Positions 27,831-38,347 of a stretch of 64,000 bases of DNA are shown piece by piece. Origin of the DNA: Calcarisporiella thermophila CBS 279.70. Taxonomy: Eukaryota > Calcarisporiellomycota. The position numbers and the translations under genes are program-made. The stretch is from NCBI RefSeq assembly GCF_041956535.1, contig NW_027192201.1, positions 826,266 through 890,265 on the forward strand. The letters run 5' to 3'. A model generated the notes under the pieces. It saw only the letters and a list, made by a program, of their open reading frames with translations. It ran no database searches and was not told where the DNA came from. Positions within the stretch are counted from its first letter, which is position 1. Each line of letters begins with the position of its first letter.

Positions 27831-28094
27831 AATTTATTATCTATGAATGATTTGGTTTTTTTCCCCCTCTGCTCCGAACCCTAAACGATCTCTACTTGTT
27901 TACAGAGCAGTGGAGCAGTCTGGTGAGGCGCAGGCGATTTTCTTATTGATGTGAATAAAAATTTACAATAATAAAACACGATTGGGCTAAGCAAGCAAAC
28001 AAGGGAGGGCAAGTGTCGCACAATAGATGGTGTATAAGTAGAAAATTACAATAAGAATATAGTTATTTTTTCTTTTCGATACAACGAGAAAACA

Positions 28095-29237
28095 TTAAGT
28101 GTCTGAAAATGTGTGGGAGGGATACACGGGGATGCCAACTGAAGCCATCGAAGCTGACGCAGACGACGATGACGCAGAAGTGGAGGTGGTTGGGGTTTCC
28201 ATGCTGGTTGTTGCCCATCGGTTATCGCCTGCCACCTGGTATTGATATGCCCCACTGAGAAATGAGAACGAATCGCCATTCCATTCTTTGCCGCCCCCAC
28301 CTCCGGTCAGATCTTTTGAGGGCGAGCCGAACGCAAACTGCATGCTTGCAGTGGTGTGCTGACGTGGGTAGCTGGTGAAGGCGGAGGTGGGGCGGGAGTA
28401 GCCGCGGTTTGGTATATCCTGCGAGGCGGACGGGGTGGTGTACCCCTGGGTGCGATAGTAAAAGTCTAGAGCGCGCTGATCGAACTCGTTTCGCCCGTTC
28501 GCGTCGTACTTATTTTCGGCGGAAAACTCGGAGGAATACATCGAAGGGTGTGTGAGTACGGGCGTCGAGGAGGATTGCTGGGGGATGGGGTGGGTGCCGA
28601 GGGGTTGATCATGGTAGGAAGAATAGAGGCTTCCCGCGGAGGTGGGCGACGAAGGATCGCTTAAGGGGGGAACTCGAAAGTTTTGCTTCAGCAAGAGTTC
28701 GGGCGATATCTCCAGACTCGCAAGCTCGGGCACAGAAGAAGGCGTGCGTAACCGACCGCTGATGACGTCCTCGATGGTGTAATAGGACACCAGGTGTTGG
28801 CATACGCCGTGCACCACGATTGAGATAGTCTTCTTGATAAGCCCGTTCTTTTTGAAATGGTATGAGTTTGTGAGCGAGCCAACGAGCTGCCTCTCCCTCT
28901 CGGCGCACGTCTCCTCCATAAGGGACACGGCGGGGGGCCGCTGGGCCAGCGAGAGCAGCTCGCGCTTCCCCTGGCCATTTCTCTTATCCAGCTCGCGATA
29001 GAGCAGAAAATTGCCAAGGATACGAGAGGGGCTCCACACAAGCCCGTCCGTCCAGCGCTTTATCCCGGATTCACGCTCATCAAAAACAAACACCGTTCCC
29101 GATCGGATTAGCCGCCGCTCTTTTTCGTGCAATCGCCTACAGACGCGGGGAAGCAATCCTCTTCGACATGCCTCGAAAATAAGAAGAGTATCTTGTGTTG
29201 TTTCAACAAAGCCATGGTATGTTTCAGTCACGCTCAT
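28095..29237 (-). CDS. WOPR-domain transcription regulator (Gti1/Pac2, Wor1/Ryp1 type)
   Basis: A single exon of 380 residues. The WOPR DNA-binding domain has its two conserved parts. Part a, about residues 6-85, reads ETYHGFVETTQDTLLIFEAC, RRLHEKERRLIRSGTVFVFD and IKRWTDGLVWSPSRILGNFL. Part b, about 140-175, includes KKTISIVVHGVCQHLVSYYT. The rest is serine-, tyrosine- and glutamine-rich and probably disordered, as in Wor1, Ryp1, Mit1 and Gti1. These proteins control morphological switching, spore formation or nutrient responses. Absence of introns is unusual for this window but common in the family. A 1.04 kb divergent region to Prp5, rich in microsatellites, lies upstream. Confidence 0.92.
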   Translation of the reverse strand: MSVTETYHGFVETTQDTLLIFEACRRGLLPRVCRRLHEKERRLIRSGTVFVFDERESGIKRWTDGLVWSPSRILGNFLLYRELDKRNGQGKRELLSLAQRPPAVSLMEETCAERERQLVGSLTNSYHFKKNGLIKKTISIVVHGVCQHLVSYYTIEDVISGRLRTPSSVPELASLEISPELLLKQNFRVPPLSDPSSPTSAGSLYSSYHDQPLGTHPIPQQSSSTPVLTHPSMYSSEFSAENKYDANGRNEFDQRALDFYYRTQGYTTPSASQDIPNRGYSRPTSAFTSYPRQHTTASMQFAFGSPSKDLTGGGGGKEWNGDSFSFLSGAYQYQVAGDNRWATTSMETPTTSTSASSSSASASMASVGIPVYPSHTFSDT

Positions 29238-29327
29238 TGTTTTAGAATAATATAGCTACGCAATGGGCTATTGCATTACACGGTCGTGTTGGAAAGCGTA
29301 ACGCGTAACTCTTTATGTAAATAGAGG

Positions 29328-29383
29328 ATATATATATATATAAATATATAAATATAAAGGTAGAGATATAGATATATGTATAG

Positions 29384-29420
<37 letters not shown>
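29328..29420. repeat. TA-rich tract followed by (TG)10
   Basis: Alternating TA stretches interrupted by short spacers, ending with a clean (TA)n run and then ten TG units at 29401-29420. It lies 90-180 bases upstream of the WOPR start codon. Confidence 0.9.
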
Positions 29421-29421
<1 letters not shown>

Positions 29422-29716
29422 TTGCGTGAGGGTAGGCCTTGAGGAAGAAATGAAATGAAGGAATCAGAAGAAAATGAAACAAAAGGCCGATGATCCGTTG
29501 GCGGAACTATATAACAGGGGGGAGTCACGGAAAAAAGGGGAAGGGTTGGGAGAGGAGGGGAGCTCTGGCAACAGGAAGCAGCGGTTTTTAGAGTTCGGAG
29601 ACCCCGAAAAGATGGCCGCAGTTGAGGGAGGACTGATCCACTCTACAGGATTACGCTACAAAGCAGCTTTTTCTCTCGCGCTGTTCGTTGTGTTCACGTG
29701 GATTTTTGCTTTAGAG

Positions 29717-29738
29717 TTCTTCTTCTTCTTCTTCTTCT
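29717..29738. repeat. (TTC)7 microsatellite
   Basis: Seven TTC units in the region between WOPR and Prp5. Confidence 0.85.
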
Positions 29739-30279
29739 CACATCCATTGAAGCGGCGACCATCCGCTTCGCCCCTACCAGCTTTCTCACGATCTTCTTTG
29801 CCTTCCTATTATATCGCGATTAGGCTCTGTCGGATCCATAGACTTCGATACTAACCTCACGAATGTCAAACGCGGAAGAAGGGGAGGAAGACCCTGCGTG
29901 GGCTCGCAACCAGCCCCAGGGCTGCGCTCTGGGAAAAAGCAGCACGAAGAGCAACCCCAATGGTTGGGAAGAAGATGGCCGTTCCATCGATAAGATGTAA
30001 TTAATATATTACTGCTTAGTCGTTTATTTTATTTTATAATATCCAAATCATATTTTCATTAATTTGGGAATTTGCCTTCTTGTATTCCCTATCCTTAGTT
30101 TAATCATGGGAAGAATTTTGGAACCAGTTTTTTGGATCCTAGGTTAGGTTATAACGGGTTAGGTTACTTTATACGCCGCCCCCTTTCCGTGGCTTAGCAT
30201 TCAACACAACATTTTTGTTTCTTTCATCCCTTGAAGAGCTCAAGTGTGGACCATTCCCCAGCTCCTTTAGATTCAGATC

Positions 30280-33066
30280 ATGACAAAACGCGCAAGATCC
30301 CGATCGAGATCGCCTTCATCTAAACGTAAGTGTAGCATCTCAGGCGAATCTCCTAAAGAGAATCACATACGCAATTCAGGACCCAAGCGACTTTTTAGCG
30401 CTAGCTCAGGCAAAAACCTGGCTTCAGCAATAGACTTTGATGATGAGCATAAAAGTGAGTCTACTTCTAATAAAATGGTGGAAGACGAGGATGAAGTTGA
30501 TCCTCTTGATGCTTTCATGGTGGGAGTAAACGCTGAAGTGGCCGAATTAAACAAACAGGATGCCCAGCGGTTAGAGCTTTTACATGGAAAAGGAAGGAGT
30601 GGGCGGGCAAATGGACGGGTAAACGAGGACGAGGAAAATGAGGAAGAGACTTCGGATCCAGAAGACATCTTAGCGTAAGTCTAGTGCTAATTCATGTTTG
30701 CTACGTTCATCCTAACCACTCTTTTTTGTTTTTTCTTTATATTCAGATTGGCATCAAAAAAGGTCAAGAAAAAAGATCTCGCTATTGTTGATCATTCACA
30801 AATCAAATACGAACCGTTTCGTAAGGATTTCTATATTGAACATCCTGAACTGCAAGAGATGACTCCAGATCAGGTCGACCTTTTGCGTATTGAACTAGAT
30901 GGAATTAAAATCCGTGGGGTTGACTGTCCAAAACCAATCAAAAAATGGACCCATGCTGGAATGCCCGCTGGATGGTAAATAGTCATTTCCTTTTTTTTCG
31001 CTGAAGCTCTCATATTCACGATTTCTAATGCTTGTTTTTTTTTTTCAGTCTTGAGGTGATCAGAAAACTTAACTTCGTAAAACCAACCCCTATCCAAGCT
31101 CAGGCAATTCCTGCTATCATGAACGGTCGTGATGTGATTGGCGTCGCAAAGACAGGCTCGGGGAAAACTATCGCGTTCTTATTACCCATGTTTCGTCATA
31201 TAATGGACCAGCGCTTTCTTGAACCAGGAGAGGGTCCGATCGCAGTTATCATGACGCCAACGCGCGAACTAGCTGTGCAAATTCATAAAGAGTGCAAGCT
31301 GTTCCTAAAGATCCTTGGTCTGAGGGTAAGCTAATCATGACGCATTCATGCAAAACTTTCGTGAACCCATACTAATACGATTTTCCCATATAATAGGCTG
31401 TCTGTGCTTATGGTGGCTCTCCTATTAAAGATCAAATTGCCGAACTCAAGCGTGGAGCGGAAATTGTAGTCTGTACCCCTGGGCGAATGATCGACCTCCT
31501 TTGCGCTAACTCTGGGCGTGTAACCAATTTACGTCGATGCACTTATCTAGTATTGGATGAGGCCGACCGCATGTTTGATATGGGTTTCGAACCGCAAGTG
31601 ATGCGAATTGTTAATAATGTACGCCCCGACCGACAAACCGTTTTATTCTCAGCTACTTTTCCAAGACAAATGGAGGCGCTTGCACGAAAGATTCTCCGCC
31701 GCCCACTTGAAATCACAGTAGGCGGCCGCAGCGTGGTATCGGACGACGTTCAACAGGTGGTGGAGGTGATCGAGGATGACAAAAAATTCTTGCGTTTATT
31801 GGAGATTTTGGGCGAGACTTATCATAAGCATCCTGATGAGTTGACCCTTATCTTTGTGGATCGTCAAGAGGCAGCAGATAACTTACTAGGAGATTTGATG
31901 CGGAGAGGATATTTTTGCATGTCCATACACGGAGGAAAGGTAAATAGTATTATTGCGTTTTTTAATACACTTTGATTAACTGGGGTTTTTTTTTTCTCCA
32001 TTAGGATCAAGCTGATCGTGATAGCACAATTCGTGACTTCAAGAATAGCATTTTCAACATTCTAATAGCTACTTCAGTTGCAGCGCGTGGCCTCGATGTC
32101 AAAAAGCTTGGCCTCGTGATAAACTATGAATGCCCCAATCATATGGAAGACTATGTGCATCGTTGCGGTCGCACTGGTCGTGCGGGTAACAAGGGTATAG
32201 CATACACATTTATCACTCCAGAGCAAGATCGCTATGCGATGGATATCTTGAAAGCGCTGCGAATGAGTAAACAGCCAATACCTGAGGAGCTACAGAATCT
32301 AGTCAATGGGTTCCAAGAGAAAATCAAGGCTGGGTCGGCACGGGCAGCAGGATCAGGCTTCGGTGGAAAAGGGCTGGAAAAACTGGAGAAAGAGCGTGAT
32401 ACTCTCAAGAAACTGCAGCGTAGGACTCATGGAGGCGACGTGTCCGACCAAGAGAGTGACGAGGAAACAGGCGAGCTCGAAGGAGATGAAGTGGTGCCAT
32501 TCGAAGCGAAACTAGTCAAGAAGACCGAGCCTGTTTTGCCTGCGGTGAAAGTAGATACTAAGGATCCTTCTGCTCGTCAGGCGCTCAAGGCTGCACAGGA
32601 GGCTGCGGCACGCATCAGTGCCCTTGTAGCCGATAAGAGCAAGCAAGGCCAAGCGAAAGATATCCTTTCTGAAATCAATTCCCGCTTCGCTGCGGGAGCC
32701 ACGCAGGCCGCTGGAAAATTGGGCGAGAAGGCCGAGGGCGAAGGAAAATCGTTCTGCTACGAGGTTGAAATCAACGACTACCCACAGAAGGCGCGCTGGC
32801 GTATTAACAATAAAGAAACAATATCCCAAATCACAGAGGACACAGGGGCGGCCATCACAACTCGTGGGACTTATTTCCCCCCTGGAAAGCAACCTGGACC
32901 GGGAGAGCGAAAGCTATATTTGGTTATTGAAGGTGATACTGAGATGATGGTGGAGCTAGCCAAGAATGAAGTTAGACGAATCTTGACCGAAGCGACCATT
33001 GCTGCGATGGAGCAGGAGGCACGGCAAGGTGCCGGATCCGCAGTTGGACGCTATTCTGTTGTGTAA
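30280..33066 (+). CDS. PRP5: DEAD-box pre-mRNA splicing helicase Prp5 (DDX46)
   Basis: Five exons: 30280-30674, 30747-30974, 31049-31325, 31397-31939 and 32005-33066, giving 834 residues. The N-terminus is RS-like (RARSRSRSP) and acidic, with the Prp5-specific DPLDAF motif at 74-79, known to contact the SF3b/U2 snRNP side. Helicase motifs follow: [17 protein letters not shown] (241-248), PTRELA, TPGR, DEAD (354-357), SAT, and [10 protein letters not shown] in exon 5. The C-terminal part is charged, with a KH-like end region ([12 protein letters not shown] onward) as in DDX46. Prp5 uses ATP to remodel U2 snRNP during branch-site recognition and prespliceosome formation. Confidence 0.93.
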
Positions 33067-33342
33067 AGTCGAAAAAAGAAAAATGCAGATTCTTCCTGTA
33101 ACCTATCTTTTCTACCTCTTCTTCTTCTAATCTTATTTGCTTTTTACCTTGGAAGTATATAAATAAATCCTCCATTTTTGTCGAGACATTCAATTTTAAT
33201 ATTGCGTGGAATCTAGTAGAAATGGTCTGATTAAATTCTAGGGACGGCTTTGCTGCGTCACTTTTTTCCCGATTTCTGCCGCTCGTTTTGTTTTCGACCG
33301 CTTTTAGAGCAAGGGGTTCGAGACCAAAAAAAACTGACTCTA

Positions 33343-35262
33343 ATGTTGAACGCTTTTAAGTTTGCCTCGCGCGTTCCGGTGAGAATTTTTTAGGGGAAAT
33401 AATTCTGTGGTGATAAATACCCTTACGAGAGTCTCTTTCTAGGTTGGACAACAGACGCGACTATTCAGTGTTTCTGCCTCTATCATGGTTAATATCCATT
33501 TCCCATATTTTTGCATCTCTGGCGTTCAATTAACCTTTGCTTCATCCATAGCAAAAATTCAGAGTTGAACGTGATACTTTCGGTGAGCTGCAAGTCCCTG
33601 CCGACAAGTACTGGGGCGCGCAGACTCAACGGTAAGCATGATGAATTGAATTGAGGATTTTCTGGGAGCGCAAATGCGGAGATAATCTGACATTTTTCTT
33701 ATTTAATTAAGATCTCTTCAAAACTTCAAGATTGGTGGGGAGCGTGAGCGTATGCCCGAGCCACTTATCAAAGCCTTTGGAGTGGTGAAAAAGGCCGCCG
33801 CAACTGCTAATATGACCTATGGACTTGACTCCAAAATTGGTCAGGCGATTATTCAAGCCGCTGACGAAGTTGCCTCGGGGAAGTTGATTGACCACTTCCC
33901 ACTGGTGGTCTGGCAGACTGGCTCTGGTACCCAGACAAACATGAATGCCAATGAAGTGATTGCAAATAGGGCCATTGAAATCCTGGGCGGTGAGCTTGGT
34001 AGCAAGAAACCAGTGCATCCGAATGACCATGTGAATATGAGCCAGTCTTCGAATGATACGTGCGTAAAACTTATCCCAAATCTTTTGATAATGAATACAA
34101 ATGTTCAATGACGTGTAATTGAATTCGCCATATATCTAGTTTCCCGACCGCGATGCACGTTGCCGCCGTGGTTGAAATTAATCACCACCTTATCCCGGCG
34201 ATCAGGCAACTGCGCGATGCTCTTCATAAAAAGGCTGAGGAGTTTTCCCACATCATCAAGATTGGTCGCACTCATTTGCAAGATGCCACCCCGCTGACTC
34301 TAGGGCATGAGTTTTCCGGATACGTACAGCAACTTACCTATAGTATCGAGCGCATTGAGAACACTCTGCCAAGATTGTCCAATCTGGCCCAGGGTGGCAC
34401 GGCTGTTGGCACGGTAGGGCGATACTATCCTGATGGAAATTAGGATGAATGGCTTTGAATGAATTTAATTTATCGTTATCTTGGAAATGTAGGGCATCAA
34501 TACCCGCATTGGATTTGCGGAAAAAGTTGCCGAGGAGATCTCAAAGATCACCGGGCTTAAGTTCCAAACCGCTCCCAACAAAGTAAGCATTTCTTTCCCA
34601 TAAATCCATACAGATCGAACTCGTGATATCCAGATGCACATCATTAATTTTAATTATACATCTAGTTCGAAGCGCTTGCTGCTCACGATGCCATCGTTGA
34701 GGCAAGCGGTGCTCTCAATACAGTTGCAGTTTCTTTGATGAAGATTGCTAATGATATCCGCCTGCTCGGATCCGGCCCCCGCTGTGGTCTCGGCGAACTC
34801 AGCCTTCCTGAAAACGAGCCAGGAAGTAGTATCATGCCTGGCAAAGTTAACCCCACCCAATGCGAGGCAATGACCATGGTTTGCGCACAAGTAATGGGTA
34901 ATCACACTGCGGTCAGCGTTGCTGGCTCGAACGGGCACTTTGAACTCAATGTGTTTAAGCCTGTCCTTATCAAGAACTTGTTGCAATCGGTTCGCCTGCT
35001 CGGTGATGCTTGCACCTCCTTCACCGAAAACTGCGTGGTAGGCATCAAAGCTAACGAAAAGAGAATCGAATCTCTCTTGCATGAATCCTTGATGCTTGTC
35101 ACCGCATTGAACCCTCACATCGGATATGATGCCGCGTCCGCCATTGCGAAGAAAGCTCACAAGGAGGGAACCACGCTTAAAGAAGCGGCCATTGCCTTGG
35201 GCGTGAAGGCTGAAAATTTCGACAAATGGGTGCAACCCAAGGACATGATCCAGCCCAAGTAA
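33343..35262 (+). CDS. Fumarate hydratase, class II
   Basis: Seven exons: 33343-33378, 33443-33487, 33552-33631, 33712-34059, 34140-34413, 34493-34582 and 34666-35262, giving 489 residues. It converts fumarate to malate in the citric acid cycle. Exons 1-2 encode a 27-residue basic, serine-rich presequence that looks like a mitochondrial targeting signal. The mature part begins [20 protein letters not shown]. Class II motifs are clear: [24 protein letters not shown] and the signature [11 protein letters not shown] in exon 7. The last codon of exon 2 is ATG (Met27), exactly at the presequence boundary, so a cytosolic form could start there. Confidence 0.95.
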
Positions 35263-35556
35263 AATAAGCTTGATAGAGACCATGTAATTATTCAATAAAA
35301 CTCATTCAATAGCCACAAAACGTCATATTATTTGAGATAAATTGTTCACAAGGGCCAGCCAAACAACCAGGAATCCATCTGATATGTTATTTTCGTTTAT
35401 TGAGTAATCGCTCCTTATTTTTGGATGTATTGCAATTGAAATTTTCAACATTTGCGTTAGGCCCCCATGGTGGCAAAACAATATGTGGCTTAGTTATGCA
35501 TTTTATTCATAGCTTATTGTAAACTGGATTTATTACATAAACTGACTCGAGCGAAA

Positions 35557-37535
35557 ATGTCGGCATTCCTTGAAGAGGCAGAATATGACGCGATCGTATT
35601 GGGAACTGGGCTCGTGGAGTCCATAATTGCCGGGTAGAGATTAGATTAGGATAGGATGATGAAGTTTGTTTTAATTCATTTTGGTCTCTGAATCAAATTT
35701 AGTGCACTTGCTTATCAAGGAAAACGCGTGCTTCATCTGGATCAGAATGCACATTATGGAGGCAATTGGAGCTCTGTTACGATCGAAGAATTGATGCAGC
35801 TTATTACCATGCTAAAATCTGGACCAGAGCCCGCCGAATTGTCCTCCTCTCTAAATGTCGATTTTCAACGATCACAGTGCGATTATTTTTTAGATGTAGA
35901 GTGTGAAGGTGACTTGGAGGTGCTGAAAGATGAATCGCGAAAATACGCGTTAGATCTGTGCCCAAAACTCGTGCAATGTACGGGAGAAATGGTGGAGGCC
36001 CTGATTCGCTCTGGTGTTGGCAAGTACTTGGAGTTTAAAGCGCTCGAGAGTATATCTATACTTGATTCTGAGAAGAAAACTTTCTTCAAGGTAATAACTA
36101 AAATTGCTTCTGCGCATCTGTCGGCTGAGGTGACAAACGGGTGCCTTCAAATTTTTAGGTTCCATCTTCAAAAAACGATGTGTTCACCAACACCGACCTC
36201 AGTCTGGTCGACAAACGGAGACTCATGAAGTTTCTTAAGGCCGCCCTTGAGGAGTCACTCGAACTTGAAGGTTATGAAGACCAGCCTATGAACAAATTCA
36301 TCGAGAATAAATTTGCACTGCAAGAAACAATGAAAAATACCATCCTCTATGCCATAGCAAGGAGCAATAACAGAGATGAATGTGAGCTACACCTATATTC
36401 TTTAATTGTTCCCGTTTTGTTTTACGATCTTGATATTGATGTTATTCATTTAGTGAAAACTAGCGAAGGCATTAAAAGGACCACCCAGTACATGAAATCA
36501 GTGGGACGATTTGGCAATTGTGCTTATATATGCCCGCTCTATGGGGGCAGCAGTGAAATTGTGCAAGGCTTTTGTCGGTAATTGATGACACTTCCCTTAA
36601 TAAATACCTTTGATACCATAGCTCCATCATATATGATTGAATAGGTTATGTGCGGTGCATGGAGGAACTTATATCCTTAATCATCCGATACGCAAGCTGT
36701 TCATTGACCCCGATACAGAGGAGTATCGCGTTGGCGTTGTTGGAGATAATGAGCAAGTGCTCAAAGCAAAACACTTGATTACTTCAATGGATTTTCTACC
36801 CTCGGAGTGGAAATCAACACCTGGCAAAAAGTTAGAGTCGCTCTTTTATCTATTTGAGCAGCCATGTTCTAACTATTAAGAACCCTTAACCTTGATAGCG
36901 AATTTGTTTCGCGGGCCATTGTCATTACCGATAAATCATCTGATGAAACTGAGGTGTCCGAATTTGTTTTCCCACCCGGTACGGTAGATAATCAGCACAC
37001 TGTTGTTGCTCTACGTCTCGCGTCTGGTGTCCAAGTGTGCCCGAAAGATAAATGTATTACTTTCAAAATGAACCTGAGGCTGAGACGTGGATATTAACTC
37101 GTGTATACTAGGCTTATACTACTTCTTTGCGAAATCCTCCGGGGGAAAGGCTAAGGATGAGCTTCTGCCCGCGATAAATGCATTAATCAATCCCTCCTCG
37201 ACTACTGATGAATCTCCACAAGGTGTTTAAATAACAAACTTGGACTTTACTTCTCTATGGAGAGACTCACTTCTATTCATAAACTGCTCATTTAAATAGA
37301 CATACCTCGAATTCACTTCTCATTTTATTTCCGTCAATGCATTCGTAGTCCAGCTGCTTCTCTTCCACAAGATATTTTGGTCTGCCCTGATCCTGATCCG
37401 AGTCTCGATCTAGAACAAGCAACACAGCTAGCAAGGGATTTATTCTGTCATATTACTGGTATGACCGAGGAAGAATTTTTGCCCGCTATTCAGAAGGAAG
37501 AAGATGAGGAAGATGTTCCAACAGAGGAATTATAG
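35557..37535 (+). CDS. Rab escort protein (REP/Mrs6)
   Basis: Eight exons: 35557-35633, 35703-36090, 36159-36381, 36454-36577, 36645-36830, 36899-37053, 37112-37222 and 37300-37535, giving 499 residues. It presents newly made Rab GTPases to geranylgeranyl transferase II. The dinucleotide-fold start reads YDAIVLGTGLVESIIAGAL, then QNAHYGGNW, the REP-type NW ending that separates it from Rab GDI (which has GES). Later conserved blocks are TTQYMKSVGRFGNCAYICPL, LCAVHGGTYIL and SRAIVITDKS. The tail FCHITGMTEEEFLPAI is typical of REP. It is shorter than yeast Mrs6 (about 600). The exon 3/4 junction is the least certain: the 72-base intron there also stays open in frame. Confidence 0.88.
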
Positions 37536-38080
37536 TTGAATCGATGTAAATATAATTATATTTATCCAATTTATCTACAAATATTGTGCTACAATTCCTA
37601 TAAATTATTCCCCTCAAGTAAAATTTGATGTACGTTGAATTATATGTTAAACATGAAATGAAATGAGGAGTTTCTGTTAAAACTTATTACTGCATAATAG
37701 TGAAAGAATATCGCTGGAGATTCGATAGGGGATATTGCAAATTAATAGAACGAAATTTGTACCTATTCAATTATTTTCAGGATAATATATCCATAATTTA
37801 GAAGTAGTATGAGTTTATTTTCTTGGATAAACAGCACTATCTGCGTTTTCCGTAAAAATTATAGGCTGCTCCGAAATACAAGACAAATCTGTGGTGCTTT
37901 CACAGCTTCATAATTTGAATGGCCAAGGTGCATAATTAGATCGGCTACTGTAGGTCGATAGCTTATGTATTCGGTGTATCTTTTGCAAGCTTTTGCAATA
38001 AACCAGGCTTAGCGTATTTTTTTTATTAGACGTTGATTTAAACAAAAAATACTTCGAACAGAACAACGAGGGTAGCCTGT
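37536..38080. other. Convergent 3' spacer
   Basis: Spacer of 545 bases between the REP stop and the stop of the small secreted protein. AT-rich; no gene or repeat seen. Confidence 0.5.
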
Positions 38081-38347
38081 TTATTCGCAGCTACTTTTAC
38101 ACATAAGTGCGCATCCGGTTGGGCAAAAGGCGGGCCTACCACGACATCCTTTCACACATGTTTTGTAGCAACGATTGAAGCCTCCCGGGCAGGAATTAGA
38201 AGGGGCTGGAATATCGCGCTCAAAATACATTTTTTCATCACCAGCGATTTCTTGAACACTCAAATTCGTCTGCTTCAACTGGGATTGTTCTTGAGCGGAT
38301 ACAGCAAAAGTAAGAACCATTAGCGCGAGGATGGAGAGACTTTTCAT
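38081..38347 (-). CDS. Small secreted cysteine-rich protein, 88 residues
   Basis: One exon. Residues 1-18 are a textbook signal peptide (KSLSILALMVLTFAVSA, likely cut before QEQSQ). A polar stretch of about 33 residues follows, then a C-terminal domain with eight cysteines spaced 6-3-3-6-3-3-3 residues apart. All cysteines of the predicted mature protein are in this 36-residue domain, so up to four disulfides are possible. I do not recognise the fold. CX3CX3C spacing would place cysteines on one face of helices. Secreted peptides of this size act as effectors, antimicrobials or signals in fungi, but no function can be assigned here. A TATA-like AT stretch lies about 25-35 bases upstream of the ATG. 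Confidence 0.72.
   Translation of the reverse strand: MKSLSILALMVLTFAVSAQEQSQLKQTNLSVQEIAGDEKMYFERDIPAPSNSCPGGFNRCYKTCVKGCRGRPAFCPTGCALMCKSSCE

Larger units (their letters stand above)
29238..30279. promoter_or_regulatory. Long divergent region between WOPR regulator and Prp5
   Basis: A 1042-base spacer between divergent start codons. It holds TA-rich and (TG)n tracts (about 29328-29420), a TTC run, and two TTAGGTTA-like words near 30143-30165. A 126-codon frame at 29474-29854 crosses the TTC run and encodes a run of phenylalanines, so I treat it as chance. WOPR genes in other fungi often have long regulated upstream regions. Confidence 0.5.

Noticed and set aside
29474-29854. 126-codon plus-strand frame upstream of Prp5
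   Set aside because: It runs through the TTC microsatellite, encodes a phenylalanine run and basic low-complexity sequence, and has no family features.
30140-30166. TTAGGTTA-like words, also as CCTAACCTA near 52439 and 60234
   Set aside because: Resemble degenerate telomeric repeats, but each place has only two or so units and core genes lie on both sides, so no telomere or interstitial array is supported.
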